A stretch of 64,000 nucleotides of DNA from Platynereis dumerilii (Eukaryota; Annelida; Polychaeta; Phyllodocida; Nereididae), in the NCBI GenBank assembly GCA_026936325.1, contig JAPTHN010000001.1, forward strand, positions 4,042,560 to 4,106,559, given 5' to 3'. Both the position numbers and the translations under genes were made by a program. Of this stretch, positions 45,378-57,021 are shown one piece after another (position 1 is the first letter of the stretch; each line of letters starts with the position of its first letter). Under the pieces are notes generated by a model. The model did no database searches. It saw nothing but the letters and a program-made list of their open reading frames with translations, and was not told the DNA's origin.

Positions 45378-45830
45378 ATGTGTGGATGGATGGATGATTT
45401 TGGCATTAGATCCTGTATTTAGGCACTTGGAAGGATAACTAGGACAGGAGGAGGACACAGCAATGAGTGGGTGGATGATCGAAACTGCCATCCGACATAG
45501 GCCCAGGTGACCTTTTCTGGATTGTTTCATCACTTAACACGGGTTATAACTAAAGTGGCTAAGCAATTTCACTGATATTGCGTCAATGCTGAACATGAGT
45601 TAGATAACTAGTTTTAATTAAAGAAATTCATGTTATACAACATGACAACATTTTTTGCCAGTACCCAGTTTAGAAAAGATAAGTCATAGGGGTTAACCAC
45701 TTTAGGATAACCCATGTTGAGCATTCATACAACCTGGTACTGAAAAGCGCTGGATTTTAACCCGGAACCCAGCAATTGGCAGCCCAGTATGATACCACTG
45801 AGCTTACCTCCCCGATTTGTAATTTGAGAT
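45378..45830 (-). mobile_element. SINE family 2 pieces, minus strand (ancestral to C/D)
   Basis: Bases 45378-45510 match the body of the SINE at 39238-39360 (GTATTTAGGCACTTGG, GGACAGGAGGAGGACAC) with a GGAT tail. Bases about 45740-45830 read, on the minus strand, as a tRNA-like head with GAGGTAAGCTCAGTGGTATC and a B box-like region. The two pieces are separated by about 230 bp, so this is either a longer element or two insertions. The partner in D is 55895-56335. Confidence 0.6.
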
Positions 45831-47304
45831 ATACTTTCAAAACATTAATTCACATTGTATTCTGGACACATTTTTGAGAACTCTCGACCGAGTGGAGTGT
45901 TCTAAAAGCATATATTATACATCACAATGATGTTTCGTTATTCTCAAGCATTACTTTTAGTAACCTTTAATTCTATTGAAGAGGTCACACCACCAAATTA
46001 TTGTTGAAGCTTTTGCAGAATGTAGAGATGCTCCGTATTTGACCGTTTTAGAACAGTACAGTATCGGTATACCGAATACGAACCAAGATGCATTGGGACC
46101 ACAAATAGGATTTTTTTGACCATTACTGAGTAGGCTAGTATATTTGAAGGATTTAAAATGAAATTCAGTGGATAGATAATGGATAAATAGTAGATAAACA
46201 ATAGATAGAACATGGACAAACAGTAGATCGACCACAAATAGACAGTAGATAGACTGCAGGTAGATAGACAGCAGATAAACAGTAGATGGGCACATGCATT
46301 GCAGATGTATGTGGAAAAATCCTCGATCAAGTATTGTTTGACTCCTGCTCTTCACACTCGGCCAAGACAATGAATTAATAAATCTCATTGTTTTAACACA
46401 AGAATTATTTTGTTGCTTCTCTACTAATTTGTTATTTGAAAAGAGCCGTTATAATATTCGGAGTCTCTTACATAACTCCTAAAGTTATGTTTTAGATATT
46501 GGTTTTAGAGATTAAGTATTCAGATTATTTGTTTGGATACAATTTAATATCTGGATTTGAAATATTAGATGTTGAAATGAAATGTTTCGAAAAAGTTCTG
46601 GAAATGTGAAATTAGATTCTGATTAAATCACAGTTTGCAATCTCTGAACATGAAGAGTTCTCACATAAGTGCAGATCTATACATTGAAAATTACTGAATA
46701 ACTGTAACAAACAATAGTCTCTGACTAACAATTGTTCTAAATTTACTCAATCACTTGATATTCAAGGAAATAAACGGAAAATATGCGTTATTGAATTGAT
46801 AGACAGATGTATCCAGATATAGAAGGGCAGACAAAGTGCTGTGTTTTGACATTAAGACACTATGCCCAATTTAATTTGCACATGCAAGAAACCCTGTTTT
46901 CCTGGTTCTTTGCTATATTTGATTTATGTCTTGCAAACACGTCTTTGTCTGTTTTGAAATTGAAATGGTTTGTTGTGTATGATGCGCAAATTGCATTTCC
47001 AAGAAAATCTTGTGTCAGATGACTGATAATAAGAAAAAGGAAGGGCACTTGTAATTTCATCCTCATGACTAAAAAGACCGTCGTTCTTTTTCAAGCAAAA
47101 AATAGTAATAAGAGCAAAAAAAAGTACTGGAAAGAGATAAACATTTTCCAGGTCATGTATTTTGAAACCAATTACCTGCTGATACTTTCAGCATCACAAA
47201 GACTTCCTGTCATGATTCACACAAATACAAATATGAATAAGTATGGGGTATGTGACATCAGATAAAATTATTTGTCCTTGAACATGAACAACAAATACAG
47301 CCTA
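45831..47304. repeat. Copy C, right-central part
   Basis: This matches 56336-57019 plus 58199-59270 of D, where D is split by the MITE at 57022-58196. It includes a degenerate GATA/TAGATAGACAG tract at 46165-46290. Its right part (46440-47280) recurs a third time at 62330-62960. Minus-strand frames of up to 143 codons translate the GATA tract and are not genes. Confidence 0.75.
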
Positions 47305-47706
47305 CAGTACAACCATCATAAAATGGCTCGTCAGTTTGGATCGATACTTCTCTATCGATCTATAGTGATCCATGACGATCTTGGTTGATATGGAGTGATC
47401 GATCTGGATTGATCTGTTGTGATTTATATCTATTAATCAAAATTAATATTATCTAATATACTTTTCTGCACCAAATAACTTCTGGATATGTTCTCTTAAT
47501 CAATATTTTCAATTGTTAGATGGTTTTCATCTGTTCTTTGACTTATAATCCTAAATATTTGACATGATTGATTTTCTCTAAAAGTGGATTAGTAGATCCC
47601 ATAGATAGAGTTATATCATATCTGATCACTACAGATCACTCTTTATCCGGACTGCTCTGGATCACTATGGATCACTATGTTGAGCCACTTTAAGATGGTT
47701 GTACTG
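47305..47706. mobile_element. pogo-like MITE with GATC-rich interior
   Basis: This is a 402 bp element with ends CAGTACAACCATCATAAAAT and the complement of CAGTACAACCATCTTAAAGT. TA flanks at 47303-47304 and 47707-47708. Copy D has the empty site CAGCCTATATATTTTG near 59270, so the insertion postdates the duplication. The interior is packed with GATC-containing words (GGATCGATAC, GTGATCGATC, GGATCACTATGG) in both orientations. It is related by its ends to 50884-51141. Confidence 0.9.
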
Positions 47707-47930
47707 TATATATTTTGTATGGACTTTTGAATAGTTTGACACAGCTAATTGTTTAGAAGGATGAACATATGACAACCTTTTTTGATTTGTTTTAAAATGT
47801 ACAGCACATACCTTAAAAGGTAGAAAGGCAGATATTTACCACGTCGTATTCACACATTACTTTGTTTTGCTGGCCACTTAATGGCAATCAAGCTCATCCG
47901 ATTCCTCATGCAAATTAACATTCAGCTCGA
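47707..47930. repeat. Copy C between the MITE and core r
   Basis: This matches 59271-59482 with several differences. It contains TCCTCATGCAAATTAACATT, an octamer-like word. Confidence 0.7.
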
Positions 47931-48174
47931 TCCCTGGGGATCTCCCTTGTCGTAATCAGGGCATCAACAGGCCATTGAAAGCCTGGCCTGCTGGCTTGTT
48001 TCTTCATACAGATGAGTGTGGGTGGTTTCAGGTTTTATGGCCAGTTCCAGGGCATTCTTTTGGGGTAATTTGAACTTGACAACTTTAGCACTTAAACAAT
48101 AGCCGTAGATCTAAAGGCTCTCTTACTGTAAGAGCGAGTTGGAATTTTTTCCTGTGTTTCTCTGTTACATATAT
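47931..48174. promoter_or_regulatory. Ultra-identical core r, copy C
   Basis: All 244 bp match 59483-59726 with a constant offset of 11552, and the first differences lie directly at both edges. It includes TCGTAATCAGGGC, GGTTTTATGGCC (posterior Hox/Cdx-like TTTTATGG), GGTAATTTGAAC and TTAAACAATAGCC (Sox-like AACAATAG). No frame of note. Putative enhancer core; gene conversion is the alternative. Confidence 0.7.
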
Positions 48175-48553
48175 TCTTTGTGTCTTAAGCAATTTTTGCT
48201 TCAAGACAGACATCTAATAGATTATAGTTCTTCTTGAGGCGTTTTCCATGCTTTCAAACATCTCGCCTCTCTGAGGCTCTTTCTCACCTTTCCATAACCT
48301 TGGTTGCTAGCAAATGAAAAGGATTTCTTAAACAATGTTTTAAAATCAGACACATTGAAATTCCGACGACAATCAGCGTGACTGTCTTAGGATAATCAAC
48401 TTACAAAATATTGATTTCAAAACCTAATCAACAAGCTATCCGTTTAGAGATGATAATAAAACATAAATAAGGTTTTTGAAGAAAAATTAATCAATTTGCC
48501 AGACTGGAGACTGAAGTATAGAGAGCTTGAAACCTGGAAACCCACTCACATTA
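48175..48553. repeat. Copy C, stretch matching 59727-60100
   Basis: This is similar to D, with frequent changes after CATCTCGCCTCT. It ends at the MITE insertion. Confidence 0.7.
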
Positions 48554-49423
48554 GGGTGTCCCAAAAAAAGTGAAAGTTTGAAATTCATTGGGGCTAACCT
48601 CTAATTGTGTTCTATAGCCCCTCTCTGACTCCCATGTAAAATTTCAGCTCATTTGAAGGTGTTTTAGATGTTGCTCATGAGCCCCAAAGATAGATAGGGG
48701 TTTAACATTGAATTTTCATGCGAAAATGGCTATTTTAGCCAATAGCACACAAATTATCGGTTTCAGGTCACCCAAACACATGGATAGTTAATACAAAGAT
48801 GTATAAATTATTCTGCACACTGTGGTACCAATTTCATATCTGTACCTCACTTTGTTCTTGTGTTATTGGCAAATATATACTATTTTACATAAAAAATTGA
48901 CACCAAGGCAAAGCACCTTTCTTAATGAAGATTAATTGCAGTCTAATTTTGAATTTAAACATGAGACAATCACATATTGGTTCCATAGTGTGACAGAGAC
49001 ACAAAAAATCAATCAATGTCTTACAATCTGTTTCAGACTATTGAAACAATCTAAGAAGTTTTTTTTTAATCACAGAAAATCGCGTAAATATGTTTATCCC
49101 ATATTTGTAGATTTCTCAATACCCAAGCAAGTTATAAATATAAAATTGGTACCAAATTGTGCAGAATAATTTATACATCTTTGTATCAACTATCCATGTG
49201 CTTGGATGGACTGAAACTGATAATTTGTGAACTATTGGCTAAAATAGCCATTTTCGCATGAAAATTCAATGTTAAACCCCTATCTATCATTGGGGCTCTT
49301 GAGCAACATCTAAAACACTTTCAAATGAGCTGAAATTTTACATGGGAGTCAGAGAGGGACTATAGAACACATTTAGAGGTTAGCCCCAATGCATTTCAGA
49401 CTTTAACTTTTTTTGGGACACCC
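48554..49423. mobile_element. Tc1/mariner-like hairpin MITE
   Basis: This is an 870 bp palindromic element. It begins GGGTGTCCCAAAAAAAGTGA and ends with the mirrored TTTTTTTGGGACACCC. TA flanks at 48552-48553 and 49424-49425. The arms stay similar for about 300 bp (TTCATGCGAAAATGGCTATT and its complement; ATACAAAGATGTATAAATTA and its complement). The empty site is seen in D near 60100 (CCCACTTATATAACGG). It has no transposase. The 77-codon frame 48936-49169 lies in its centre and is not recognised. Confidence 0.9.
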
Positions 49424-50166
49424 TAAAGTCTCACATAACAGAAAAGCCAGACTGGAGGCCAAGAAGTGAGAGACAATCAGAACGATCAATACTCACGACT
49501 AACATTTCAATGGCCAGAAGTGTAGACATTCAGAAGTCTAAGAAAGGATATATCACAATGAGATTGATGAGGTGGATATTCTTGATCTGAATCTCTTTTT
49601 TACTCCTCATAGATGTAGCTGCTGGTAAAATTGTAGACAGAAAATACAGTTTTTAGATCCTTGAGCAAGCAGCCAGCCATAAAATTAATGGTATGCCTTA
49701 GTCCTCACTCAGTGAGCCAGAAAAATTGAATCATGTTGTACAACTCAATGTTTACATAAGGACAATATGCCTGCCAACACCAGATGTCTGCTTCAAGGAC
49801 TTAAACATGGCGATTTGCCATTTCCAATAAACTAGTACAAATGGTAGGCATTGATGTGCATACGGCACGAAAAGGAGAAATATCACATGAGAAATAATAG
49901 TAGAAAATTGTCAAATACATTTATGGCTACTCATCCGTAAACAAACTGGCTTGTAGTACACAATTTAGCTTTTAGAATGATATTTATTGCATCAGTGAAG
50001 TGGTCATTTGATGGTGTTGATAATGCAAACAGAGATAAACAATAAAGCTATTCTGATTTTGATTCTGTACAAAGATTAATGCATGGCATACTAGCAGCTT
50101 CAAAGGAAATAGCTAAAATAGGTTCGAAGCCAGTAGAATTCAAACTTTCAGTTTGTCAGTATCTCG
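49424..50166. repeat. Right end of copy C
   Basis: This matches 60101-60806. Bases 49440-49800 are well kept (AGCCAGACTGGAGGCC, GATGAGGTGGAT, CACTCAGTGAGCCAG, CAACACCAGATGTCTGC). The last roughly 70 bp (about 50093-50166) are inverted relative to D. Confidence 0.75.
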
Positions 50167-50194
50167 ACATAGAACTATACCCTCCACCTAGGAA

Positions 50195-50320
50195 TAGGTT
50201 CAAAATATGAAACGGAATTTTTGGAAAAAATTTTGGAAATGTGAATTAGATTCTGATTGAATCACAGTTTGCAATCTCTGAACATAAAGAGTTCTTACCT
50301 GAAGTGTACTGCATCACAAT
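50195..50320. repeat. Extra partial copy of a family II segment
   Basis: ATGTGAATTAGATTCTGATT, AATCACAGTTTGCAATCTCT and ATAAAGAGTTCTTAC match 46600-46665, 58540-58600 and 62490-62545. It sits between copies C and D, so this is a fourth occurrence of the segment and may mark an old duplication breakpoint. Confidence 0.7.
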
Positions 50321-50689
50321 ACATATTCAATACAATATAAAGATATCATCATTTTTAGACTATCATAATAGTCAATGAAATAAATAATAAGCAATGCAAC
50401 TAATATAAAGGTTAAATGAGGAGCGGGCCTTAAATGTTTTACAATTGAAATGTATGATGTACCGCAATAGGAAACAAATATTTCCGGGTAAAAAACTGGA
50501 ATTATTTATGAAAAATCTAGCTGCAAAGACTTGAGATGTAAAACTAGATGAAACCTATGAAATAATTGTTCCATAGACATAAAGCGGTAATACTGCCTAC
50601 AAGCAATGATGCTGTAATCTTTTGGCCACATGTCCATAATTCATCGAGTGACCATCTTACTCAGCTTTGTGAGATAAAATTCTTCGCTT

Positions 50690-50880
50690 GAGGTCAGGCG
50701 GAATAACCAATACCTTTTGTGTCTGTGCTCGGCAAGTAGAAGATGTCTAGTATGACGTATGGGGTAAATGCGCAACATTTTGAGGACTCGAGTTCTCTCT
50801 CTGATCTCTCAATCGACCCCATAAGAACTGGACATGGAGGGTTGCCCTTACCTTATCTGTCTATCAATCCATCTTTGTAC
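50690..50880 (+). mobile_element. SINE body, family 1b, copy D
   Basis: This is the partner of 41168-41345, with GGGGTAAATGCGCAACAT and TTGAGGACTCGAGTTCTCTC. It was inherited through the duplication, not inserted independently. Confidence 0.65.
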
Positions 50881-50883
50881 ATA

Positions 50884-51141
50884 CAGTAAAAATTTCTAAA
50901 TGTGGCTGAACTTAGCTGTCTGTAGCTATTCATTACTAGTCTTATCCATATCTATCCATAACTATCCATTTCTATTCTTTTGTATACCCTGGAATCTCTT
51001 TACCCCTTATTTAAACAATGGTAATTGTGGAAAGCTATGGCTAGCTATGGACAAGTGTAGCTTAGTTTAGCTTGGAATGGCTATGGATAGATAGCTAAGG
51101 CTAGATTTTAAATGACGAGCCACTTTTAGAAATTTGTACAG
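50884..51141. mobile_element. pogo-like MITE, sister of 47305-47706
   Basis: This is a 258 bp element with ends CAGTAAAAATTTCTAAATGT and the complement of CTGTACAAATTTCTAAAAGT. TA flanks at 50882-50883 and 51142-51143. The right end continues to TGGCTCGTCA (complement), the same word as in the element in copy C. The interior is different, made of TATCCATA/TATGGATA-type units. C has the empty site GTACATAATATGTCTGC. Confidence 0.85.
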
Positions 51142-51491
51142 TATGTGTACTGATGAACTTCAAGGGGCACTGTCTGACATGTTGACTAGTTCAGTTGACT
51201 AAAAATCCTTGTTGTTTGTATTAAAACATTTTGGAACAGGGTAACATGGCAATGACAGTGACTTTTAGTGACTAAATAATGATTTATATCCATCCTGATG
51301 ACGTTTTGAAGTTTCATTATGCCCCTGTTATGATGTTACAGCAGTCTGATAAGCATGCAATTACACAGCTATATTTTCCAACCTGCTACTTACCGTTTTA
51401 GCTGAATCTGATTAGTTCTGTTTGCACCAGGATTGACCATTAATGAATCAGATAAAAGGCAATACAACATAAAAGCTAGAAAAGAGACTAA

Positions 51492-52137
51492 AGCCCCTTT
51501 CCCACTGGACACATATGCCTGCGTTTGAACACATAAGCAGAAAATGCAGGAGATACGCAAGTGGTTATGCAGAGCTATGCAATGCAATGCAATCAAAGGC
51601 AATACAATGCAAGGAAACGTGTACATATGCCATAGCTCTGCCTAAAAATTAAACATGTTTAATTTGAACGCATCAGGTCTGCGTTTCGTTCTTGTATGCA
51701 ATGCTATGCACACCAACTTGCAGGCCTATGTCAAGATATGCAGACTTATGCAAAGTTGTTGCAGGTCTATGTGATGCCAATATATAGATAAGCATCAAAA
51801 CGCAGCAGTATGCATTGATATGCAAGTAAACTACAATTTCAATACAAATTTCTGGAGTTTTGGGTGATGTAAGAGGCTATTTTGCAGAACAAAAGACTGA
51901 AAACGCAGGTATATGTACCAATATGTATCAGTATGCAGTGCATTTGTGAAGTGATTGCAAGGTTATGTACACCAGTTGCAAACATATGTATAGCCCTGCA
52001 ACTGCTACGCATCTCATCAATTAGCATGGGTATTCAGGCCCAAGAGAAATGCATACCCCAATCCATGTGTACACATTTTGTGAATTTTCCAATTTTGCAA
52101 TGAAACGTGGATATATGTGTCCAGTGGGAAAGCGGCT
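51492..52137. mobile_element. PIF/Harbinger-like MITE rich in ATGCA words
   Basis: This is a 646 bp element with ends AGCCCCTTTCCCACTGGACA and the complement of AGCCGCTTTCCCACTGGACA. TAA is duplicated at 51489-51491 and 52138-52140. Copy C has GAGACAAAGAGAATCAC without the insert. The three-base TWA target suits Harbinger. The interior is dense in ATGCA/TATGC words on both strands. The overlapping frames at 51839-52103 translate these and are not genes. Confidence 0.85.
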
Positions 52138-52998
52138 TAAGAGAATCACCTGCGTCTCAAAACTGCTGTAACACCTGACAATGAAAAGACTTTAGTTTTA
52201 CCTTATTAATCACTAAATAGAATTACAATTCCTCCCACAATGTTATAGATAATTGTATTACAGACCGCCTTTCGAAACCAGAGCCTTATATTATTTCACA
52301 ATTACTGCAGTTCTGAAGGATCAGAGATGTGTAGGATAGATTAGTTTTAGGCAGAGGTGTCAGACTCTCTATTAGACCAAGTGTAAAGAGAAATCTAAAG
52401 AGATTTGTTTCTTTTGTTTTACCACACAAGTGAGCAACATCGGGTGTGCCAAATCACTTATGGGGTTGTATCTTACACGTAACAAAACAGTGTACGGTTC
52501 CAAGTTGCTTAGTTGTGTGATGGGAGCACCCAAGTGTGTAATGTGTAGGTTTTGGGGGACTGGTACATTGTAGTGTTTCAAGCAGCTTGCTAAAGGCTGT
52601 CATCTTTGTGTGATGGTACATGTATTGTGGAACAGGTTTTGTTGATGAGATTAAAGAATGTACAGGAAACAAGGGAATAGAAGAGAAAAATGAGTCTACA
52701 TAAAAATATACTGGGAATAAAAGATGATAAGAATGGAAAAAAGTAAGGCAAGTGTATATAAAGCAATGAAGGCAAGGTAGTTTCTTATTAAGCTGCGTCA
52801 TTAAATGACTGGATGCCACAATGAAGTTGTGTGTCAGAAGAGTTGTAGAGTGTCAGGAAAGTACTGTGTCAAAGTGGTATGTCAGAGTTGTATGACAACT
52901 AGAGGGGACATTTCTGTCGATGCAAGGCACAGCAAGCCAAGTTGACAGGACCAGCCTAAAAAGAACCTGCTTAACATGACCAACCTTACAGAACCAGT
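52138..52998. repeat. Left part of copy D up to core p
   Basis: This matches 41700-42543 with scattered differences, including an added TACATGT-type insertion near 52615-52622 and several indels that shift every frame. Confidence 0.8.
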
Positions 52999-53337
52999 CT
53001 AACAGGAGCAGCAAACTAGTCACAGCAGCCAAATGCAGTGCTGTGCTGTTCTGACAGACCAAATCAACAGTGTACAAAATTGCATTAAGAAAAAAGTAAT
53101 CTATCTGCAAGTTGCTGAAGCAATGTGGCTGCTTTGGCCCTGGCAGAAAGATTGTGGATGTAATTGTAGTTGGGGTCCCAAGGCAGCAAGCAATCAGTGT
53201 CAAACTGTGCTTACTTCAAGCTGTGACAAGCCCTGATTTAATCAGAGCAGCTATAGGTCAAATTTCTGGCCTGCCAGGTCAAAAGGGCCAGCCCCAACCA
53301 CACTGGGCATTTGCTTTATCACACGTTTTATTCACAG
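52999..53337. promoter_or_regulatory. Ultra-identical core p, copy D
   Basis: This is identical over 339 bp to 42544-42882. Differences resume at once on both sides (CCAG[T/C]CTAACAGG; TTCACAG[TTT/CTC]GGG). Confidence 0.72.
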
Positions 53338-54307
53338 TTTGGGAAAAGGACTAGACATTATCAAGTCATAGCTGTAGTTTGAGGCCTACATCTCCAGAAT
53401 CATGCCACTAATATGCCTCACAAGGCTAAAGGGGAATAAATGTTTCCTGCCTTAATATGTGCCTCTGAGCTACTACTCCATGCTGTCCAAAGGCTTTTGA
53501 CCACTTCCTGCCGCCTTTTTAAACACTTTTGGTAACCACATGAATTCCTTTGCGCACTTACTTGCAACCCCTGCTTAGTTTGGTTGATGTGCCGTCAATT
53601 GGAACAGAACGGACCAGAAGCCTACCTTGTGTTTAGAAATAAAAGAAATTAGTTTCAATTGATAAATTGTATTGCAGTCACTGTGCTTCATGATACCACA
53701 GGCTATAATTGTCTTCTCTGGAATGACAATGGTGAGAGCAGCTTACCATTGGGAAATACAACTTGCTTAAATGTCAGACAATATGGCACTTTGTGCAGTG
53801 CCTACTTCATGTAAGGTCATTTACCATATATTTGGGAAAGAATTTACTGCGTTTGCCCATTTGAATTAGAATTAAAGGTCGTGAGTCGATGGGAAAGTCC
53901 ATTTTGTTGGGAGAAAATACTGCTTTCTTTAGCTTACCAAAAACCTTAGCTACCTATTGTCAAACAATATGTCTGGTTTGCTTGCGTAGGTTTGTTCATC
54001 CTGCATCTTCCATTGGTTTTGAATTATTAGAAAGTCCTAGCCTTTGTGAGGACAATGTGTGGCTACATTAATTGTACAGCATTTTATTACTCATTGAGAA
54101 AATGGCTGTGGGAGGAGAGGAGAAACCATAGTATACATAATATCAAAACGTGTTAATTCTGCTTTTGATATTTGATGCATCAGCTTGCATAGCTGCCACG
54201 TCAGATTATATTACTGAGTCTCTGACATTACTATCTAACTACTTACCTGCTGCACTATATACGATGTGTTTAATAAGTTGTGATATATGGCATGCCTGTA
54301 CCACCCG
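53338..54307. repeat. Copy D between cores p and q
   Basis: This matches 42883-43792. It has about 40 additional bases near 53550-53590, and a 20 bp insertion near 54190 next to TTTGATGCATCAGCTT. No gene. Confidence 0.78.
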
Positions 54308-54554
54308 AAAATGGGCGATGAGTCACTTTTTTGTCACCCTTTTCTATGACTCCCCATTTACCCTTGCATAATGTGAGCAAGTGATGAATTTCACCATTCA
54401 CCTATTCCTCTGTGTATACCTTAGTGTCTGTGGGAAAACAGTGGGCAGACTCCCCACCCCTCTAACAACAGACAGCATTAAATAATAAATGAAGTGAAAA
54501 TATGTCCCCCATCACAACTAATATGATGTGCTTCAAATCTTCTGCCTTGGCCCC
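54308..54554. promoter_or_regulatory. Ultra-identical core q, copy D
   Basis: Identical over 247 bp to 43793-44039. Confidence 0.7.
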
Positions 54555-55015
54555 TGGGGGAGTCTGCGGCAGGATAATCATGTATTCTTTGACCAGCTCA
54601 AGAGAAACACATAAAGCGTCAAACCGCTTTTCATAGCGCAACCAAAATAGCAAAGGATCTTCAGTGGCATAGGCATAATTCTATTAAATCTCATTGAATT
54701 CTGCAGAAACTGACATGATTTGGCTTCAAGTGAAACCCCATGAGAAGAAAATGTTGAACATATTGCTATGCTCAAGTTTTATTTCATTAATATAATGGAT
54801 AGCAAAATTAACAACACATGTTTTGTGATAAAATATCATAAGGATTGCACAAGGATGTATCTAGAGAGATGAAGATATTTCAAAATACTGATATAAGATA
54901 AAGAAAAGGGGGACACTGATACAAACAAATATTTTAAAAGGAAATATGATGACAGTTATACAATAGATGGATGGAATATTCTGAGCCAAGAAGACAAACT
55001 CTTTGGAAATACAGC

Positions 55016-55016
<1 letters not shown>
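54555..55016. repeat. Copy D between core q and the microsatellite
   Basis: This matches 44040-44501 with few changes. No gene. Confidence 0.75.
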
Positions 55017-55080
<64 letters not shown>

Positions 55081-55125
55081 GGATAGATGGATGGATGGAT
55101 CGATTGATTGATTGATTGATTAATC
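55017..55125. repeat. (GATA)n microsatellite, copy D
   Basis: This is the partner of 44502-44615, about 15 GATA units followed by GGAT and GATT units. The length difference from C is expected of microsatellites. Confidence 0.9.
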
Positions 55126-55139
55126 AATTAATTTGTTTT

Positions 55140-55340
55140 TTTTGCTTACTTGTTCGAGTTGTGTGTGCCTGTATCAGCCACACATTTACAGCAAAAAGTT
55201 CCTTTTTTAAATTTTCGGTGACCATTGTATGATGACGAGATGAGAAGACTGGGATCTGGCACATATTCTCTATTCATTCATTAAATATCCAAGGTCTTTC
55301 AGTAGCCCAAGAAGAACATTAAACAATGTGCCTCCATTCA
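55140..55340 (-). mobile_element. SINE, family 1, minus strand, copy D
   Basis: Partner of 44640-44835, shared by descent. Confidence 0.7.
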
Positions 55341-55894
55341 GTGATACATGGGTTCAGACCATAATATAAAGTTCCAACTCCCAGGAGTGGGTTTCGAGCA
55401 AACAGTGTATTGTACAAATGAAGGCTATATTAACCATAAGGCCACAGAGAACTGATTGAGTGACTAAGTGATAGATAGATGGAAGTAGAATAACAGCATG
55501 ACAGGCAGAAAGTAATAGGCTTATGGTAGCAAAATTCTTCATTAACATTCTGATATTTATTAGAGCAGTTTTTATGCCGGTGATTTTTTATTTGAACCAA
55601 CATGTAATTGATTGATATTTAGGAGGCAATAATTAATTCCCACTACATCATAATTGTCATTTTAAAATCTCAATCCTAACTGAATTTCAAAGAAGTTAAG
55701 TAACCTTCTCGAAGGGGAGTTAAGATCCAATATGTTCTGCGAGACAATATTCCAATGTTCTAATTAATCATGTTTTTACTTTTTCTGAATCACAAATAAG
55801 AAGAGCTCTTGCTTGAGAAGTCAACCAATTTTGAGGTGAACTATCACTGCTAAGGCTTCCTATTTCCAAGAAATCCATGGCCATTGATTCGTAA
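55341..55894. repeat. Copy D, stretch matching 44836-45377
   Basis: Closely similar to copy C. No gene. Confidence 0.75.
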
Positions 55895-56335
55895 TGTGTG
55901 AATGGATGAATGATTTTGGCTTTAGATTCTGTATTTAGGCACTTGGAGGATACTTATGACAGAAGGAGGACACAGCAATGAGCGAAAGGATGATCGTAAA
56001 CAGCTATCCGAAATAGGCCCAATTGACCTGTACTGGATTGTATCATCACTTAATTAACACGGGTTATCCTTAAGTGGTTAAGTAATGTTACTGATATTGT
56101 GTCAATGCTGAACATGCGCTAGATAACTAGTTTTCATTAACTAAATTCATGTTACAACATGAAAACATTTTTTCCCAGTACCCAGATAAGAAGATAAATC
56201 ATAGGGGTTAACCACTTTAGGATAACCCATGTTGAGCATTCATACAATCTGGTATTGAAAAGCGCAGGATTTGAACCCTGAACCCAGCAATTGGCAGCGC
56301 AGCATGGTTCCACTAAGCTAACCCTTCCCCGGATT
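55895..56335 (-). mobile_element. SINE family 2 pieces, copy D
   Basis: This is the partner of 45378-45830. The tRNA-like piece at about 56265-56335 reads, on the minus strand, GGTTAGCTTAGTGGAACCAT and then a B box-like GGGTTCAAATCC. Confidence 0.6.
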
Positions 56336-56543
56336 CGTAATTTTAGATATACTTTCAAAATATTAATTCACATCATATTCTGGACATTTTTTGTGAACTC
56401 TTGACCGAGTACATTGTTCAAAAGGAATGTATTATACATCACAATGGCACTTCGTTATTCTCAAGCATTACTCTCTCTTAGTCACCTCTAATTCTATTGA
56501 AGAGATCACACCACCAAATCATAGTGACTTGACTTGTGTTGTG

Positions 56544-56766
56544 CTGGTGTTCCCTGGATCAGCCGGGGCAGCTCAACCAGCATCTTTGTTGAGGGAGCCG
56601 CACTTTTATTTTTTGGTGACCGCCGTATGATGATGAGATGAGAAGACTGGGAGTCTGGAACATACTATATTAATTCAGGGATATTCAGGGTCTTTCAGTT
56701 GCCCCAGCATAGAATACTGGATACAACCCGCCTCCATTTAATGTCCCATGGGCTCGGACTTGTAGA
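56544..56766 (-). mobile_element. SINE, family 1, D-specific insertion
   Basis: This is the reverse complement of the SINE body at 19950-20090: GATGAGATGAGAAGACTGGG, TCAGGGTCTTTCAGTTGCCC, ATACAACCCGCCTCCATTTA and CCCATGGGCTCGGACT. Its 3' part (56544-56620) differs from 19856-20160. Copy C has nothing comparable between 45990 and 46020. It is closer in text to 19856-20160 than the ancestral copies are, fitting a recent insertion. Confidence 0.8.
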
Positions 56767-57019
56767 AGCTTATGCACGAAGTAGAGATGCACTGCACCGG
56801 ACCATTTTAGACCAGTACAGTATCGGTACCGAATATGAACCAAGTTGCACTGGGACCACAAATATGATACAGGATTTGTTTGACCATTACTGAGTGGGCT
56901 AGAACATTTGAAGGATTTAAAATGAATGACAGTAGATAGACAACAGATAAACAGTAGATATACAATAGATAGACTATAGATAGACAGTGGATAGACTGTA
57001 GGTAGATAGACAGTGGATG
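56767..57019. repeat. Copy D, GATA/TAGACAG tract and flank
   Basis: This matches 46005-46265 of C. The degenerate tract at 56930-57015 is cut by the MITE at 57022. Confidence 0.7.
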
Positions 57020-57021
57020 TA

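Larger units (their letters stand above)
40790..50166. repeat. Family II tandem unit, copy C
   Basis: This is a roughly 9.4 kb non-coding unit colinear with copy D (50380-60806), from AATGAGGAGC-GGCCTTAAAT at the left to ATGCATGGCATACTA at the right. Three cores are perfectly identical to D (p, q, r). Insertions found only here are the MITEs at 47305-47706 and 48554-49423. Insertions found only in D are at 50884, 51492 and 57022, plus one SINE. No coding gene is seen. Confidence 0.95.
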
